Below are positions 1-9,164 of a stretch of DNA of 64,000 nucleotides, piece after piece. Each line of letters starts with the position of its first letter. Position 1 is the stretch's first letter. The notes under the pieces are model-generated. The model did not search any database. It had not been told where the DNA came from and saw only the letters and a program-made list of their open reading frames with translations. The position numbers were made by a program, and so were the translations under genes. Source of the stretch: Splendidivirga corallicola (GTDB lineage: Bacteria; Bacteroidota; Bacteroidia; Cytophagales; Cyclobacteriaceae); contig JAUJEA010000004.1 of assembly GCA_030442035.1 (NCBI GenBank), positions 248,001-312,000 on the forward strand. The letters run 5' to 3'.

Positions 1-812
1 ATGCAAACGACAAAAGCCCCATAGAAACGATCATCTCAAAAGGCTCCAAAAAACCGGGATATCTAAGAAGAGCAATGGTTGCAGCCATGATTCTCCTGAT
101 CCCTTCATTACTCGCTTATTTGTATATCTATTATAAACCTTTTGACCGGGCTGCTCCCGATGCGCAGGTGTCCTCGCTTAAGATAAGGGAAAACCCCAGG
201 GGATTAAAGACAACATTTAAATTGCCTGACGGATCTATTGTCAAGCTAAATGCCGATAGCAAGCTTACTTTTCCAGAAGTGTTTTCAGCAACCAGTCGAG
301 AGGTAAGTTTAATAGGAGAAGCTTTTTTTGAGATAAAAAAAGATTCATTAAGACCATTCACTGTAAGAACCAATGAATTAAGTACAACAGTTCTGGGTAC
401 TTCCTTTAATGTTAGGGCTTATGAAGATGAAGATGTGGAAGTAGCATTACTTACCGGAAAGGTTAAAGTTTCCGAAAACTCTTCATCGATGATCGATATT
501 GTGCTTTTACCCAGAGAAATGGCCATATATCGCAGAAATGATGAAAGTATTGAAATGACCCGGTTTGATCCGGCGGAGAAACTAGCCTGGAAAGATCATA
601 CCCTATACTTTAACAATAGTGATTTCAATGATATCATAAAAACCTTAGAGAGATGGTATGGGGTAAGTTTTGACGTGAAGTATCCTGATAAGGTTTGGGA
701 TCGTTTCACAGGGGTCTATAAAAATGAGTCGCTCGAAACGGTTTTGGAAGGAATGAGTTTTTCATTGGACTTCGAGTTCGAGATACATGATAAAAAAGTA
801 ATTATTAATTAG
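1..812 (+). CDS. FecR-family anti-sigma factor, 5' partial (module A)
   Basis: The reading frame is open from the first base of the window (frame 3), so the gene is cut at its 5' end. The ATG at 75 is internal and lies just before the membrane segment. What remains is the end of the cytoplasmic sigma-binding part, one membrane helix (about codons 24-45 of the visible frame), then the periplasmic FecR domain with the typical LPDGS..LNADS and GEAFFEI motifs, and a C-terminal domain that contacts the STN domain of the partner SusC. Family knowledge: it holds an ECF sigma factor inactive until the SusC receptor signals substrate. The intact paralogue at 44154 has the same order and follows an ECF sigma gene, so a sigma gene probably lies just left of the window. 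It is followed by an inverted repeat and susC. Confidence 0.93.
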   Translation, partial: ANDKSPIETIISKGSKKPGYLRRAMVAAMILLIPSLLAYLYIYYKPFDRAAPDAQVSSLKIRENPRGLKTTFKLPDGSIVKLNADSKLTFPEVFSATSREVSLIGEAFFEIKKDSLRPFTVRTNELSTTVLGTSFNVRAYEDEDVEVALLTGKVKVSENSSSMIDIVLLPREMAIYRRNDESIEMTRFDPAEKLAWKDHTLYFNNSDFNDIIKTLERWYGVSFDVKYPDKVWDRFTGVYKNESLETVLEGMSFSLDFEFEIHDKKVIIN

Positions 813-845
813 ATGGAAAATGATGGACAATACAAGCTAAAAAAT

Positions 846-874
846 AAAGCCAGTTGACCAGGTCAACTAGCTTT
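846..874 (+). terminator. Stem-loop between fecR and susC (module A)
   Basis: A 14-bp inverted repeat (846-859 against 861-874) has one C/A mismatch and a one-base centre. It begins AAAGC and ends GCTTT. It lies in the 133-bp gap between fecR and susC and could be an attenuator, an RNA-processing site or an operator. The fecR-susC gap of module B also holds a hairpin, of different sequence. Confidence 0.5.
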
Positions 875-945
875 AAATCCACTTTAGAAAATCGTATTTC
901 ACTGTTTGGCCACAGAAAAAAGCTTTCTAAAGTGTTGACGAATTG

Positions 946-3900
946 ATGAAAATAATTATCACCAAACTTAACAAATATATGAAGTTAAGACTTTTACAAC
1001 AAACCTATACCGTGACGAAATACACATTTTACGGTATCATTTTACAATGTTTATTTGGCACCATGCTTGTCGCAAGCGGTGGTTACAGTCAAAAAGTGAG
1101 TTGGGAAAATATCCATGTTTCACTTGAGTTGAAGAATGCTACCTTCGAGGAGACCTTGCAAAAAATTGAAGGCATAACGGATTTCAGTTTTGCCTACCCT
1201 CAGAAACTCGCGAGGAACCCAGGACTTATTTCTCTTGATTTCGATAATGAGCCATTGGCTAATTTATTGAGATTTGTGGCGAAAAAAACTGAATACAGCT
1301 TTAAGAGAGTCAACAGTGTGATTCACGTTGGAAAAAAGAAGAAACGTAATCCACAAATAGAAGAGATCATTATTGAGGAGAGACTTATTTCAGGTAAAGT
1401 TACCGATGAAGAAGGAATTGGATTACCGGGAGTTAATATATTAGTAAAGGGAACAGATATTGGAACCATTACTGATACAGAAGGTAATTATAAATTAAAT
1501 GTTCCGGACGATGCCCAAATTTTAGTATTTTCCTATGTCGGTTATTTAACAGAAGAAATTGAAATTGCCGGAAGATCGGTTGTTGATCTGGCACTCTCAC
1601 CGGATATATCAACACTCTCTGAAATTGTAGTCGTTGGTTTCGGTACACAAAAAAAGGAGAGCGTGGTCGGTTCTATGTCGACAATAAAACCGAGCGAGTT
1701 AAAGATCCCGTCCAGTAATTTAACCACCGCCCTGGCAGGAAGAATATCAGGAGTTGTATCTTATCAAACAAGTGGAGAACCCGGCGCAGACAACGCCCAG
1801 TTTTTTGTTAGAGGTGTCGCTTCTTTCAATGCACAAAACGGTCCGCTCATCCTGATAGATGGAGTGGAACTAACAGTTGACGATCTGGCAAGACTTCAGC
1901 CGGATGATATCGAAAGCTTTTCGGTATTGAAAGATCCAACCACTACAGCTATCTATGGAGCAAGAGGTGCTAATGGTATCATATTGGTGACCACTAAAAC
2001 CGGTGAAGACGGACCTGCCGTTGTTAACTTAAGGATAGAAAACTCATTTAGTGAACCTGTATCTCTGGTTGATTTGGCTGATCCTGTTACCCACATGCGG
2101 TTGCAAAACGAAGCGCTTAGAACAAGAGGCGGTTTTTCGGCTTTTACAGAAGAGCAAATTGCAGGAACAGCAAGAGGTGGGAACCCTAACATTTATCCTG
2201 CTACAGACTGGTATGAAGAGTTATTCAAGGATTTCGCAAGTACTACCAGAGTCAATTTGAATGTAAGAGGTGGTGGGAAAAAAGTGAGGTACTATGTAGC
2301 AGGATCTTTCAATAAGGACAATGGACTGTTAAAAGTAGATAAAACAAACAACTTTACCAATGGGATCAATTTGAGGCGATATTTACTGCGTTCCAACGTA
2401 AATATCGATCTGCACGACAATACTGAGATGATCGTCCGGTTGCATTCAACCATTGATGACTACCGTGGACCGTTGCAGGGAGGTAATGCTATTTACAATG
2501 CAGCAGTTAGAACAAGCCCTGTGCGGTTTCCTGCGGTCTATGATCCTGATCCTACTCTGATCGGAGTGCCACATATCCCATTCGGTAATGGTCTTCCACC
2601 AAGAGGTGGAGGTGTTTTTTCGGGGGGTGATGATAGTTCTATACCCGTATGGTTTAATCCCTATGCCGAGCTTCAAAGAGGATACCGGGATACAAGAAGA
2701 CAACTTTCATTGGTCCAATTGGAATTTAAGCAGGATTTGAGCTCAATTTTACCTGGCTTAAGTGCAAGATTTTTAGGTAATGCCAACACTACTTCATTCT
2801 TTGAAAATCGCAGGGGATATGAGCCATTCTTTTATCGTGTTTCTACTTTCGATCCTTTTACGGAGGATTATCGTCTTGTAAGAACAGCGCAGCTTTCAGG
2901 AGATGAATCGCTCGATTTACTGGGTGGTCAACGGACCAACAACTCAGTGTTATATATGGAAGCTGCTGTGAATTACAACCAAACCTTCGCAGAGAAACAT
3001 AATGTCTCTGGCCTATTGGTCATGATAGCGCGTGAGTTTTTGGATGGTAATGCAAGCACTGTGCAATTATCATTGCCGAGCCGTAATCTGGGCATTTCCG
3101 GCCGTTACAATTATGACTATGACAATAAGTACTTTGCGGAATTTAATTTTGGTTATAATGGCTCGGAAAGATTTGCCCAAAACAATCGTTTTGGTTTTTT
3201 CCCTTCCTTTGGATTGGGCTGGTTAGTATCTAATGAGCCATTCTTCGAAGGACTTGGCAGAAAAATAAGTAGGTTAAAATTACGTGCCTCATTTGGATGG
3301 GTTGGTAATGACAGGATCGGTAATACAAGAAATGATCGTTTCTTCTATTTATCCGAGGTTGATCTATCCAGTGGAATAAATGGTTCAACGTTTGGTAGGG
3401 AATTAAACGAGTTTGTTCCCGGTGTACGGATTACAAGATACGCCAATCCGGAAGTGACCTGGGAGCGCGCACAAAAGGCGAATATTGGATTGGAAATAAA
3501 TTTATTTGATGATGCGGTACAGTTTAGAATGGATGCATTCCATGAAAAAAGAACAAGTATCTTACAGAACAGAGCCGACATACCCTCAACGCTCGGTCTT
3601 CAGGCTGCAGTACAGACCAACGTAGGAGAGGTTATTTCAAAAGGGATTGACGCCTCTTTAGATATTAATCATTATTTCAACAATGATTTCTGGATCACAG
3701 GTCGAGGTACATTTGTCTTTGCAGACAATGAATATTCAGTGTTTGAAGAACCGAATTTTGCTGCTATCGGTGCTCCCTGGAGATCCAATATAGGAAACAA
3801 TGTAAATGTTTCCCAAGGTTTTATTGCAGAACGCCTGTTTGTCGATGATGAGGAAGCCTTAAACTCTCCGGTTCAGTTTGGAACACCCGGTGTGGACTAT

Positions 3901-4521
3901 GGCGGAGGAGATATTAAATACAAAGATTTAAATGGAGATGGGGTCATCACTACATTGGATCTGGCTCCCATTGGGAAACCACAAATTCCTAAGATCACCT
4001 ATGGCGTAGGGCTATCTGCAGGTTACAAACGTTTTGATATCAATGTTTTCTTCCAGGGATTGGCTGAGACTTCGTTCTTTATCAATCCAATAACTACCGG
4101 ACCATTTATTAATACGGTGCAGGAAGCTGGTATCAATGCGGTTGGAAGTGGTAATGGAATATTAAGTGAAAATGGTCTGTTGCAAGCCTATGCGGACAGC
4201 TATTGGTCGGAAGAGAATAGAGATATCTATGCTGCATGGCCAAGACTTTCCACCGAAGTGGTAACAAACAATGTAGTGCGGAGTACCTGGTGGTTAAGAG
4301 ATGGCTCTTTTTTACGATTGAAGCAAGTTGAAGTCGGTTACGATCTTTTAAAGAACCTGGACAACAGACTAGGCCTCGCCAAACTAAGAGTATATGCTTC
4401 AGGGACAAACCTTGCCGTATGGAGCAAATTTAAGCTGTGGGATCCTGAGCTTCAGGGCAACGGTTTAAATTATCCTTTACAGAGAGTAGTTAACCTGGGT
4501 TTACAAGTAGGATTTAAATAA
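946..4521 (+). CDS. SusC-like TonB-dependent receptor with STN domain (module A)
   Basis: Outer-membrane TonB-dependent oligosaccharide transporter of about 1190 residues. In order: signal peptide (to about residue 48), STN/secretin N-terminal signalling domain (about 57-128), carboxypeptidase-regulatory-like domain (about 147-225, with GLPGVNILVKGT), TonB plug (starting near VVVGFGTQKKES; DGVEL and GARGANGIILVTTK motifs) and a 22-strand-type barrel with the late Ca-loop-like stretch KYKDLNGDG usual in SusC. The STN domain fits control by the upstream FecR. ATG 946 was chosen; ATG 979 is an equally possible start, and TTG 943 is less likely. susD follows after 9 bp. It is very similar to the receptor at 45312, near-identical over the regulatory and plug domains, with divergent barrel loops. 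The substrate is unknown; the neighbours suggest fucose/HexNAc glycans. Confidence 0.97.
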   Translation: MKIIITKLNKYMKLRLLQQTYTVTKYTFYGIILQCLFGTMLVASGGYSQKVSWENIHVSLELKNATFEETLQKIEGITDFSFAYPQKLARNPGLISLDFDNEPLANLLRFVAKKTEYSFKRVNSVIHVGKKKKRNPQIEEIIIEERLISGKVTDEEGIGLPGVNILVKGTDIGTITDTEGNYKLNVPDDAQILVFSYVGYLTEEIEIAGRSVVDLALSPDISTLSEIVVVGFGTQKKESVVGSMSTIKPSELKIPSSNLTTALAGRISGVVSYQTSGEPGADNAQFFVRGVASFNAQNGPLILIDGVELTVDDLARLQPDDIESFSVLKDPTTTAIYGARGANGIILVTTKTGEDGPAVVNLRIENSFSEPVSLVDLADPVTHMRLQNEALRTRGGFSAFTEEQIAGTARGGNPNIYPATDWYEELFKDFASTTRVNLNVRGGGKKVRYYVAGSFNKDNGLLKVDKTNNFTNGINLRRYLLRSNVNIDLHDNTEMIVRLHSTIDDYRGPLQGGNAIYNAAVRTSPVRFPAVYDPDPTLIGVPHIPFGNGLPPRGGGVFSGGDDSSIPVWFNPYAELQRGYRDTRRQLSLVQLEFKQDLSSILPGLSARFLGNANTTSFFENRRGYEPFFYRVSTFDPFTEDYRLVRTAQLSGDESLDLLGGQRTNNSVLYMEAAVNYNQTFAEKHNVSGLLVMIAREFLDGNASTVQLSLPSRNLGISGRYNYDYDNKYFAEFNFGYNGSERFAQNNRFGFFPSFGLGWLVSNEPFFEGLGRKISRLKLRASFGWVGNDRIGNTRNDRFFYLSEVDLSSGINGSTFGRELNEFVPGVRITRYANPEVTWERAQKANIGLEINLFDDAVQFRMDAFHEKRTSILQNRADIPSTLGLQAAVQTNVGEVISKGIDASLDINHYFNNDFWITGRGTFVFADNEYSVFEEPNFAAIGAPWRSNIGNNVNVSQGFIAERLFVDDEEALNSPVQFGTPGVDYGGGDIKYKDLNGDGVITTLDLAPIGKPQIPKITYGVGLSAGYKRFDINVFFQGLAETSFFINPITTGPFINTVQEAGINAVGSGNGILSENGLLQAYADSYWSEENRDIYAAWPRLSTEVVTNNVVRSTWWLRDGSFLRLKQVEVGYDLLKNLDNRLGLAKLRVYASGTNLAVWSKFKLWDPELQGNGLNYPLQRVVNLGLQVGFK

Positions 4522-4530
4522 CAAAAGATT

Positions 4531-6435
4531 ATGAAATTAAGACATATAAAATATATAGGTGCATTATGTCTCATGTTGTTAGGGGCATCCTGTGATAAAT
4601 ATATTGATGTGGTGCCGGATAACATCGCCGTGATAGAGGATGCCTTTGAAACAAGACAGAGTGCAGAAAGATTCTTATCCACACTTTATAGTTATTTGCC
4701 GCAATTCGCAACAATAAATAATCCTGCGCTGGCTGCCGGTGATGAAATAGCTGTCAATCCAAATGTATCCAGGAACTGGGCTGCTACTGTCATTGCAAGA
4801 GGAGGACAAAGTGTTGTGGGTCCCCGTCTTGGATATTGGGGGAACGATGGCTCGGTGAGGAACCTATTTATCGCTTTGCGTGATTGCAACATTTTTTTAG
4901 ATAATATAGATAAACCGTTCGATCTGGAGGAATTCGAGAAAAACAGATGGATCGCAGAGGCCAAGTTTCTGAAAGCCTACTACCATTTTTATTTGATGCG
5001 CATGTACGGGCCTATTCCTATTGTTAGAGAAAACATTGAAGTAAGCAGTGGGGTTGATGCCGTAAGAGTACACAGAGATCCTGTTGATGATGTAGTGAAT
5101 TACATTGTTGAACTGCTGGATGAAGCCATTCCTCAACTACCCACTGTGATTGAAAACAGAGGTTTGGAACTGGGCAGGGTTACAGCACCCATTGCTGCAG
5201 CTATCAAAGCCAGAGCATTGGTAACCGCTGCCAGCCCTCTATTTAATGGCAACAGTGATTATTCTAATTTTACAGGCCCGGACGGAGAACAATTAATTAA
5301 CTCAACCCCGGATGATGCTAAGTGGGCCAGAGCAGCTGAAGCGTGTAAAGAAGCGATTGATTTAGCACATGCTGCCGGGCATACGTTATACGAATTTACA
5401 GGTGCTCCGGCCGATTGGTCTGATACCACAGTCACTAAATTGAGTATTCGAGGTAGTGTAACTGACCGGTGGAATGACGAGGTCATTTGGGGAAGTTCGA
5501 ATAGTGTGATCGGTGGAGGCCTTCAAAGTTGGGCCCAGGCCAAGATAGCTCCGGGACTCACTGCTGAGAATAGAGAAAGTACCCAATCCTGGTGGTCCCC
5601 TCCATTGAGAATAGCTGAAATGTTTTATACAGAAAACGGGGTTCCCCTTGACGAAGATACAAACTATGACTTCGCCGGTCGTTTCGACGTAACTACGGCT
5701 GATGATGCTCACCAGCATTATGTAAGACCTGGATTTGAAACCGCCAGGCTGAACCTTAACCGAGAACCCAGATTCTATGCTTCTCTCGGTTTTGATGGAG
5801 GAATTTGGTTTGGGCATGGACAAAACAGCGATGATAATGCCTTTATTGTAGAGGGAAAAAAAGGTGAAAGAGCTGGACGTCAGGATGCAAACAGATGGTC
5901 TCTTAGCGGCTATTGGGCAAAGAAATTGGTATACTATGAAAACATCCAGGTTACTTCCGGTTTTGGTTACACCTCCAGAGCTTATCCTTTTCCAGTTGTA
6001 CGGTTATCCGATTTATATCTTCTCTATGCGGAAGCACTTAATGAGTCTAACGGACCAGCTTCAGCCTATGAATGGATAGATCTTATCCGCTCCAGGGCAG
6101 GCTTGGACGGCGTGGTTCAATCTTGGGCAAATGCTTCCAACAATCCATCCAAGCCTTCAACCAAGGAGGGTCTAAGAGAGATTATTCAGGGTGAAAGAAT
6201 GATCGAATTGGTTTTTGAAGGCCAGAGATTCTGGGATTTAAGAAGATGGAAAAGGGCTCATGAATTTTTGAATAGTGATATCCGAGCCTGGAATATTGAA
6301 GGGGAGACAACAAGTGACTATTACAATGTTATTTCTGTCGGCTCCTATAAGTTCCTTAACAGAGATTACCTGTGGCCCTTGGCCGAAACCGATATCATTG
6401 CTAATTCAAACCTGGTCCAAAATCCGGGATGGTAA
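4531..6435 (+). CDS. SusD/RagB-family glycan-binding lipoprotein (module A)
   Basis: Surface lipoprotein that binds glycan and forms the lid of the SusC transporter. The start MKLRHIKYIGAL leads into a lipobox (LGASC, Cys near residue 21). The 634 residues match the family length. Visible SusD features are the TPR-like N-terminal part with RDCNIFLDNID and EAKFLKAYYHFYLMRMYGP, the RLSDLYLLYAEALNE helix, and the ending in which GQRFWDLRRWKRA precedes YLWPL and NPGW. It starts 9 bp after susC, so the two are co-transcribed. The paralogue at 48929 has the same order of motifs. Confidence 0.97.
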   Translation: MKLRHIKYIGALCLMLLGASCDKYIDVVPDNIAVIEDAFETRQSAERFLSTLYSYLPQFATINNPALAAGDEIAVNPNVSRNWAATVIARGGQSVVGPRLGYWGNDGSVRNLFIALRDCNIFLDNIDKPFDLEEFEKNRWIAEAKFLKAYYHFYLMRMYGPIPIVRENIEVSSGVDAVRVHRDPVDDVVNYIVELLDEAIPQLPTVIENRGLELGRVTAPIAAAIKARALVTAASPLFNGNSDYSNFTGPDGEQLINSTPDDAKWARAAEACKEAIDLAHAAGHTLYEFTGAPADWSDTTVTKLSIRGSVTDRWNDEVIWGSSNSVIGGGLQSWAQAKIAPGLTAENRESTQSWWSPPLRIAEMFYTENGVPLDEDTNYDFAGRFDVTTADDAHQHYVRPGFETARLNLNREPRFYASLGFDGGIWFGHGQNSDDNAFIVEGKKGERAGRQDANRWSLSGYWAKKLVYYENIQVTSGFGYTSRAYPFPVVRLSDLYLLYAEALNESNGPASAYEWIDLIRSRAGLDGVVQSWANASNNPSKPSTKEGLREIIQGERMIELVFEGQRFWDLRRWKRAHEFLNSDIRAWNIEGETTSDYYNVISVGSYKFLNRDYLWPLAETDIIANSNLVQNPGW

Positions 6436-6453
6436 TTATTAAACATTAAATGA

Positions 6454-6484
6454 GCCATCTCATGGAATTCCATGTGGCCTTTTA
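6454..6484 (+). terminator. Hairpin after susD (module A)
   Basis: The 14-bp palindrome CATGGAATTCCATG (6461-6474) is extended by GCCA/TGGC across a three-base bulge and followed by CTTTT. It lies between susD and the DUF5000-type lipoprotein gene and could reduce or process downstream transcript. It also argues against a translation start at 6472, which would fall inside the hairpin. Confidence 0.45.
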
Positions 6485-6501
6485 AAATAAATTCTGTACA
6501 C

Positions 6502-7719
6502 ATGAAAAATAAAATTTTATTCCTTCTTATACTGACTATAGGTTTTGGATTAACAATTTTCTCTTGCGAAGAGGAAGAAAGAGGACCTTTGGTTAGTGAT
6601 ACGACCGCGCCTGGTACTGTTTCCGAAGTATCGGTTACAAACTTACCAGGTGGCGCTAAAATTGAATATAAAGTACCCACCGATGAGGATGCATTGCTTG
6701 TTGAAGCCAGTTATGAGTTAGCTAGCGGAAGAGTGGTTACCACGAAATCTTCTATATTCAAAAACTTTGTTATTGTGGAAGGTTTGAGGGAAGTGGCATC
6801 ACAGGACGTCGAGTTGGTGGTCGTTGATAGAAGCAACAACAGATCTCAACCAGTCATTGTTTCCATAAGCCCTGAAACGGCACCTATTGATAAGTTTTTT
6901 ACAAGCCTGGATCTTGTGGAAGATTTTGGTGGTGTTAGGGTTGTATACAACAATGAAGATAACATAAAGATCGAACTGCTACTATATGCTCAGGACGATA
7001 AAGGAAACTTGATCTACAGTCAATCGGCATTTATTGAAGATGACCAAAGACAGCATCATACCTTCAGAGGCTTTCCTCCTGAGGTGGCAAATTTCGGTGT
7101 TTCCGCCATTGACCGTTGGGACAACACTACTGATATCCTTCAGCAAGAGCTGACTCCTCTTGAAGAAGTTTTACTTAATATAGAGGATTTCAATGATATA
7201 TTTCTTACCGGCGATGAAGGAGATGCCTTTGGTTGGGTGAAAACCAATATGTGGAATGGTACCATCAATGGTGCCGGATTTCACACTGCCCAGGGACAGC
7301 CCGGAACAGTGGTATCACCCTATACCGAAGGCTTTCATATGTTTACCATGGACCTCGGTGTAACGGCTAAATTGAGCCGGTTTAAATTCTGGCAGAGGCA
7401 AGGTGGCTGGATTTTTACTCATGGAAATCCGAGACACTTCGAGGTGTGGGGTATTGATGAGATCCCTGCTGACAATGGCGCTTCATTGGAAGGATGGACA
7501 AGATTAGTTGAGAATGGCGAAGTGCTTAAACCTTCCGGAGGCCCTCTTGGGAGTAATAGTGCAGAGGATGTAGCTCAGGCTGCCGAAGGGGAGGAGTTCG
7601 AATTTCCTATTGATGCACCACCGGTCAGATATATCCGCTTTGTGAATTTGGAAAGCTGGTCTACCGGTAAATTTATGCATATCATGGAGTTGAACTTTTG
7701 GGGGCAGTTGGAGGAATAA
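6502..7719 (+). CDS. DUF4959/DUF5126/DUF5000-type PUL lipoprotein (module A)
   Basis: Probable surface glycan-binding lipoprotein of about 405 residues. Starting at ATG 6502 gives MKNKILFLLILTIG and a lipobox ending FSC; the in-frame ATG at 6472 would put ten unneeded residues in front of the signal and start inside a hairpin. Visible parts are an N-terminal Ig-like region (PGGAKIEYKVPTDED, DUF4959-like), a middle domain with APIDKFFTSLDLVEDFGGV (DUF5126-like) and a C-terminal discoidin-like domain (FTMDLGVTAKLSRFKFW to MHIMELNFWG, DUF5000-like). Families of this kind sit directly after susCD in Bacteroidota PULs. The paralogue at 50896 shares the same domain order. The glycan specificity cannot be read from sequence. 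Confidence 0.88.
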   Translation: MKNKILFLLILTIGFGLTIFSCEEEERGPLVSDTTAPGTVSEVSVTNLPGGAKIEYKVPTDEDALLVEASYELASGRVVTTKSSIFKNFVIVEGLREVASQDVELVVVDRSNNRSQPVIVSISPETAPIDKFFTSLDLVEDFGGVRVVYNNEDNIKIELLLYAQDDKGNLIYSQSAFIEDDQRQHHTFRGFPPEVANFGVSAIDRWDNTTDILQQELTPLEEVLLNIEDFNDIFLTGDEGDAFGWVKTNMWNGTINGAGFHTAQGQPGTVVSPYTEGFHMFTMDLGVTAKLSRFKFWQRQGGWIFTHGNPRHFEVWGIDEIPADNGASLEGWTRLVENGEVLKPSGGPLGSNSAEDVAQAAEGEEFEFPIDAPPVRYIRFVNLESWSTGKFMHIMELNFWGQLEE

Positions 7720-7811
7720 TTCTATAATCAATCCGGGGTAGTAGAAATGATCACTATCAAATTTTATCTGGCATTGTGCATGACTGCTACCGGGATTTAA
7801 ATATTGTAACT

Positions 7812-9026
7812 ATGGCAAATTTGAAAAGAATAGTTAATAATAAATGGATACATTTAATGATGTTCTCCATGATCATTGTGTTCTCATGTGAAACTACAGA
7901 GGAGACATATGAGGAGTTTACAAGAAATGGAGAAACTGTGTATATCGGGAAGGCTGATACGGTAATTGTTGGCCCTGGTTTTGAAAAGCTCCGTTTTTGG
8001 GTGGTGATCAATGCTGATCCAAAAATCAATAAAGGCTTGTTAGAAACCTCAGATGGTGCTTTCATGCATGAATTTGATGTTGTCAGAACCAGGAATGGCC
8101 AGGATACCATTACATTTGACCTTGATCTTGACGAAGGTGAATATACTTTCGACCTTTACCTTCTGGATGATGGAGGAAACAGGTCCATTGGTCGCGAAAT
8201 TCAAACGACTGTTTTCGGGGAGAAATACCAGGCCTCACTTCTGAACAGAGGTATTGCTGGCATTGATGCCTTTTCAGCGAATGCTGTGATCAATTGGTCA
8301 GATCCCAATCCCGGAACAATTGAAACGATACTTACTTACGAAGATGCTGATGGTGTCATGCAAACCGTCCTCGTATCGAATGAGGATAACCAGACAACGT
8401 TATCTAGCTATAAAACAGGAGGATCTATTGTCGTTTCAAGTACTTATAAACCCACGGAAACAGCTATAGAAGTATTCGAAGCAATTCCTGCTGAAACAAC
8501 GTTCCCTTCACAGTTTCTATTGGATAAAACACTGATTAGTGCATTGGGGCTAACAGGAGATGCTACGGCAGGTTGTTGGGGTTCAACTTATGAAAGACTT
8601 ACCGATGGTTCAACTGACGCTTTCTGGCATGGTTGTGATATCCCAGAAGATCAATACCCTTGGGTGCTAAGCTTTGATTTGGGAGTAGCTGCAAATTTGA
8701 GTGGTTTTCGTTTGGATGAACGTGCTGATTGTTGTGGTGGCAGGAGCCCTGCTAATTATCAGATCTGGGGGACCAATGACATAAGTGGTCCGGCAACTGT
8801 TGATATAGACGCTGGCACCATCGCAGATTGGGAAGCAGATGCTGAAGCTAAGGGTTGGGTTAAATTGTTGGATGTTAGCGGTAACAATTCGGCCTCGTTT
8901 GAAGTGGAGGTTCCGGAAAATGCTACCAAGTTCAGGTACCTGAGGTTAGTAGGTATAAGCGCCATTGATGGTGGATTAACAGCTAATTTTAATGAGCTTA
9001 CTTTCTGGGCCACCGCGGTAGAGTAG
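7812..9026 (+). CDS. DUF4998/discoidin-type PUL lipoprotein (module A)
   Basis: Surface lipoprotein of about 404 residues. ATG 7812 places a signal (MANLKRIVNNKW...) right before the lipobox VFSC; the ATG at 7776 only adds a leader with no signal features. The N-terminal two-thirds resemble DUF4998 (NGETVYIGKADTV; two Ig-like segments). The C-terminal part is an F5/8-type C (discoidin) domain with LSFDLGVAANLSGFRLDERADCC and a final NELTFW strand, suggesting carbohydrate binding. It is the fourth gene of the susC-susD series. Compared with the paralogue at 52239 it lacks a domain of about 110 residues in the middle. The 92-bp gap before it holds a weak imperfect inverted repeat (7730-7744/7784-7797). 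Confidence 0.85.
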   Translation: MANLKRIVNNKWIHLMMFSMIIVFSCETTEETYEEFTRNGETVYIGKADTVIVGPGFEKLRFWVVINADPKINKGLLETSDGAFMHEFDVVRTRNGQDTITFDLDLDEGEYTFDLYLLDDGGNRSIGREIQTTVFGEKYQASLLNRGIAGIDAFSANAVINWSDPNPGTIETILTYEDADGVMQTVLVSNEDNQTTLSSYKTGGSIVVSSTYKPTETAIEVFEAIPAETTFPSQFLLDKTLISALGLTGDATAGCWGSTYERLTDGSTDAFWHGCDIPEDQYPWVLSFDLGVAANLSGFRLDERADCCGGRSPANYQIWGTNDISGPATVDIDAGTIADWEADAEAKGWVKLLDVSGNNSASFEVEVPENATKFRYLRLVGISAIDGGLTANFNELTFWATAVE

Positions 9027-9057
9027 TATAAATTAAATATTTGATTGAAGCAAGAAG

Positions 9058-9097
9058 TATAAAAGGCGAAGTGCTGAATTTCGTCTTTTATATTTTG
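9058..9097 (+). terminator. Intrinsic-type terminator between DUF4998 and CRTAC1-like genes (module A)
   Basis: A 13-bp stem (9058-9070 with 9080-9092, one G.T pair) has a 9-base loop, ends in CTTTTATA and is followed by TTTT. A strong hairpin is also present at the same junction in module B (53863-53897). Confidence 0.65.
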
Positions 9098-9164
9098 GCC
9101 AATTATGGCTATGCCCTTTGGGTTCTTACCTGATGTTGAATACCTCTAAGATTTCATAGGAAAT

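Noticed and set aside
5386-5823. 145-codon open frame on the minus strand within susD
   Set aside because: It is antisense to a strongly conserved SusD region and has no own signals.
6472-6501. Start of the DUF5000-type lipoprotein at ATG 6472
   Set aside because: The codon lies inside a hairpin and adds residues before a lipoprotein signal that begins properly at 6502.
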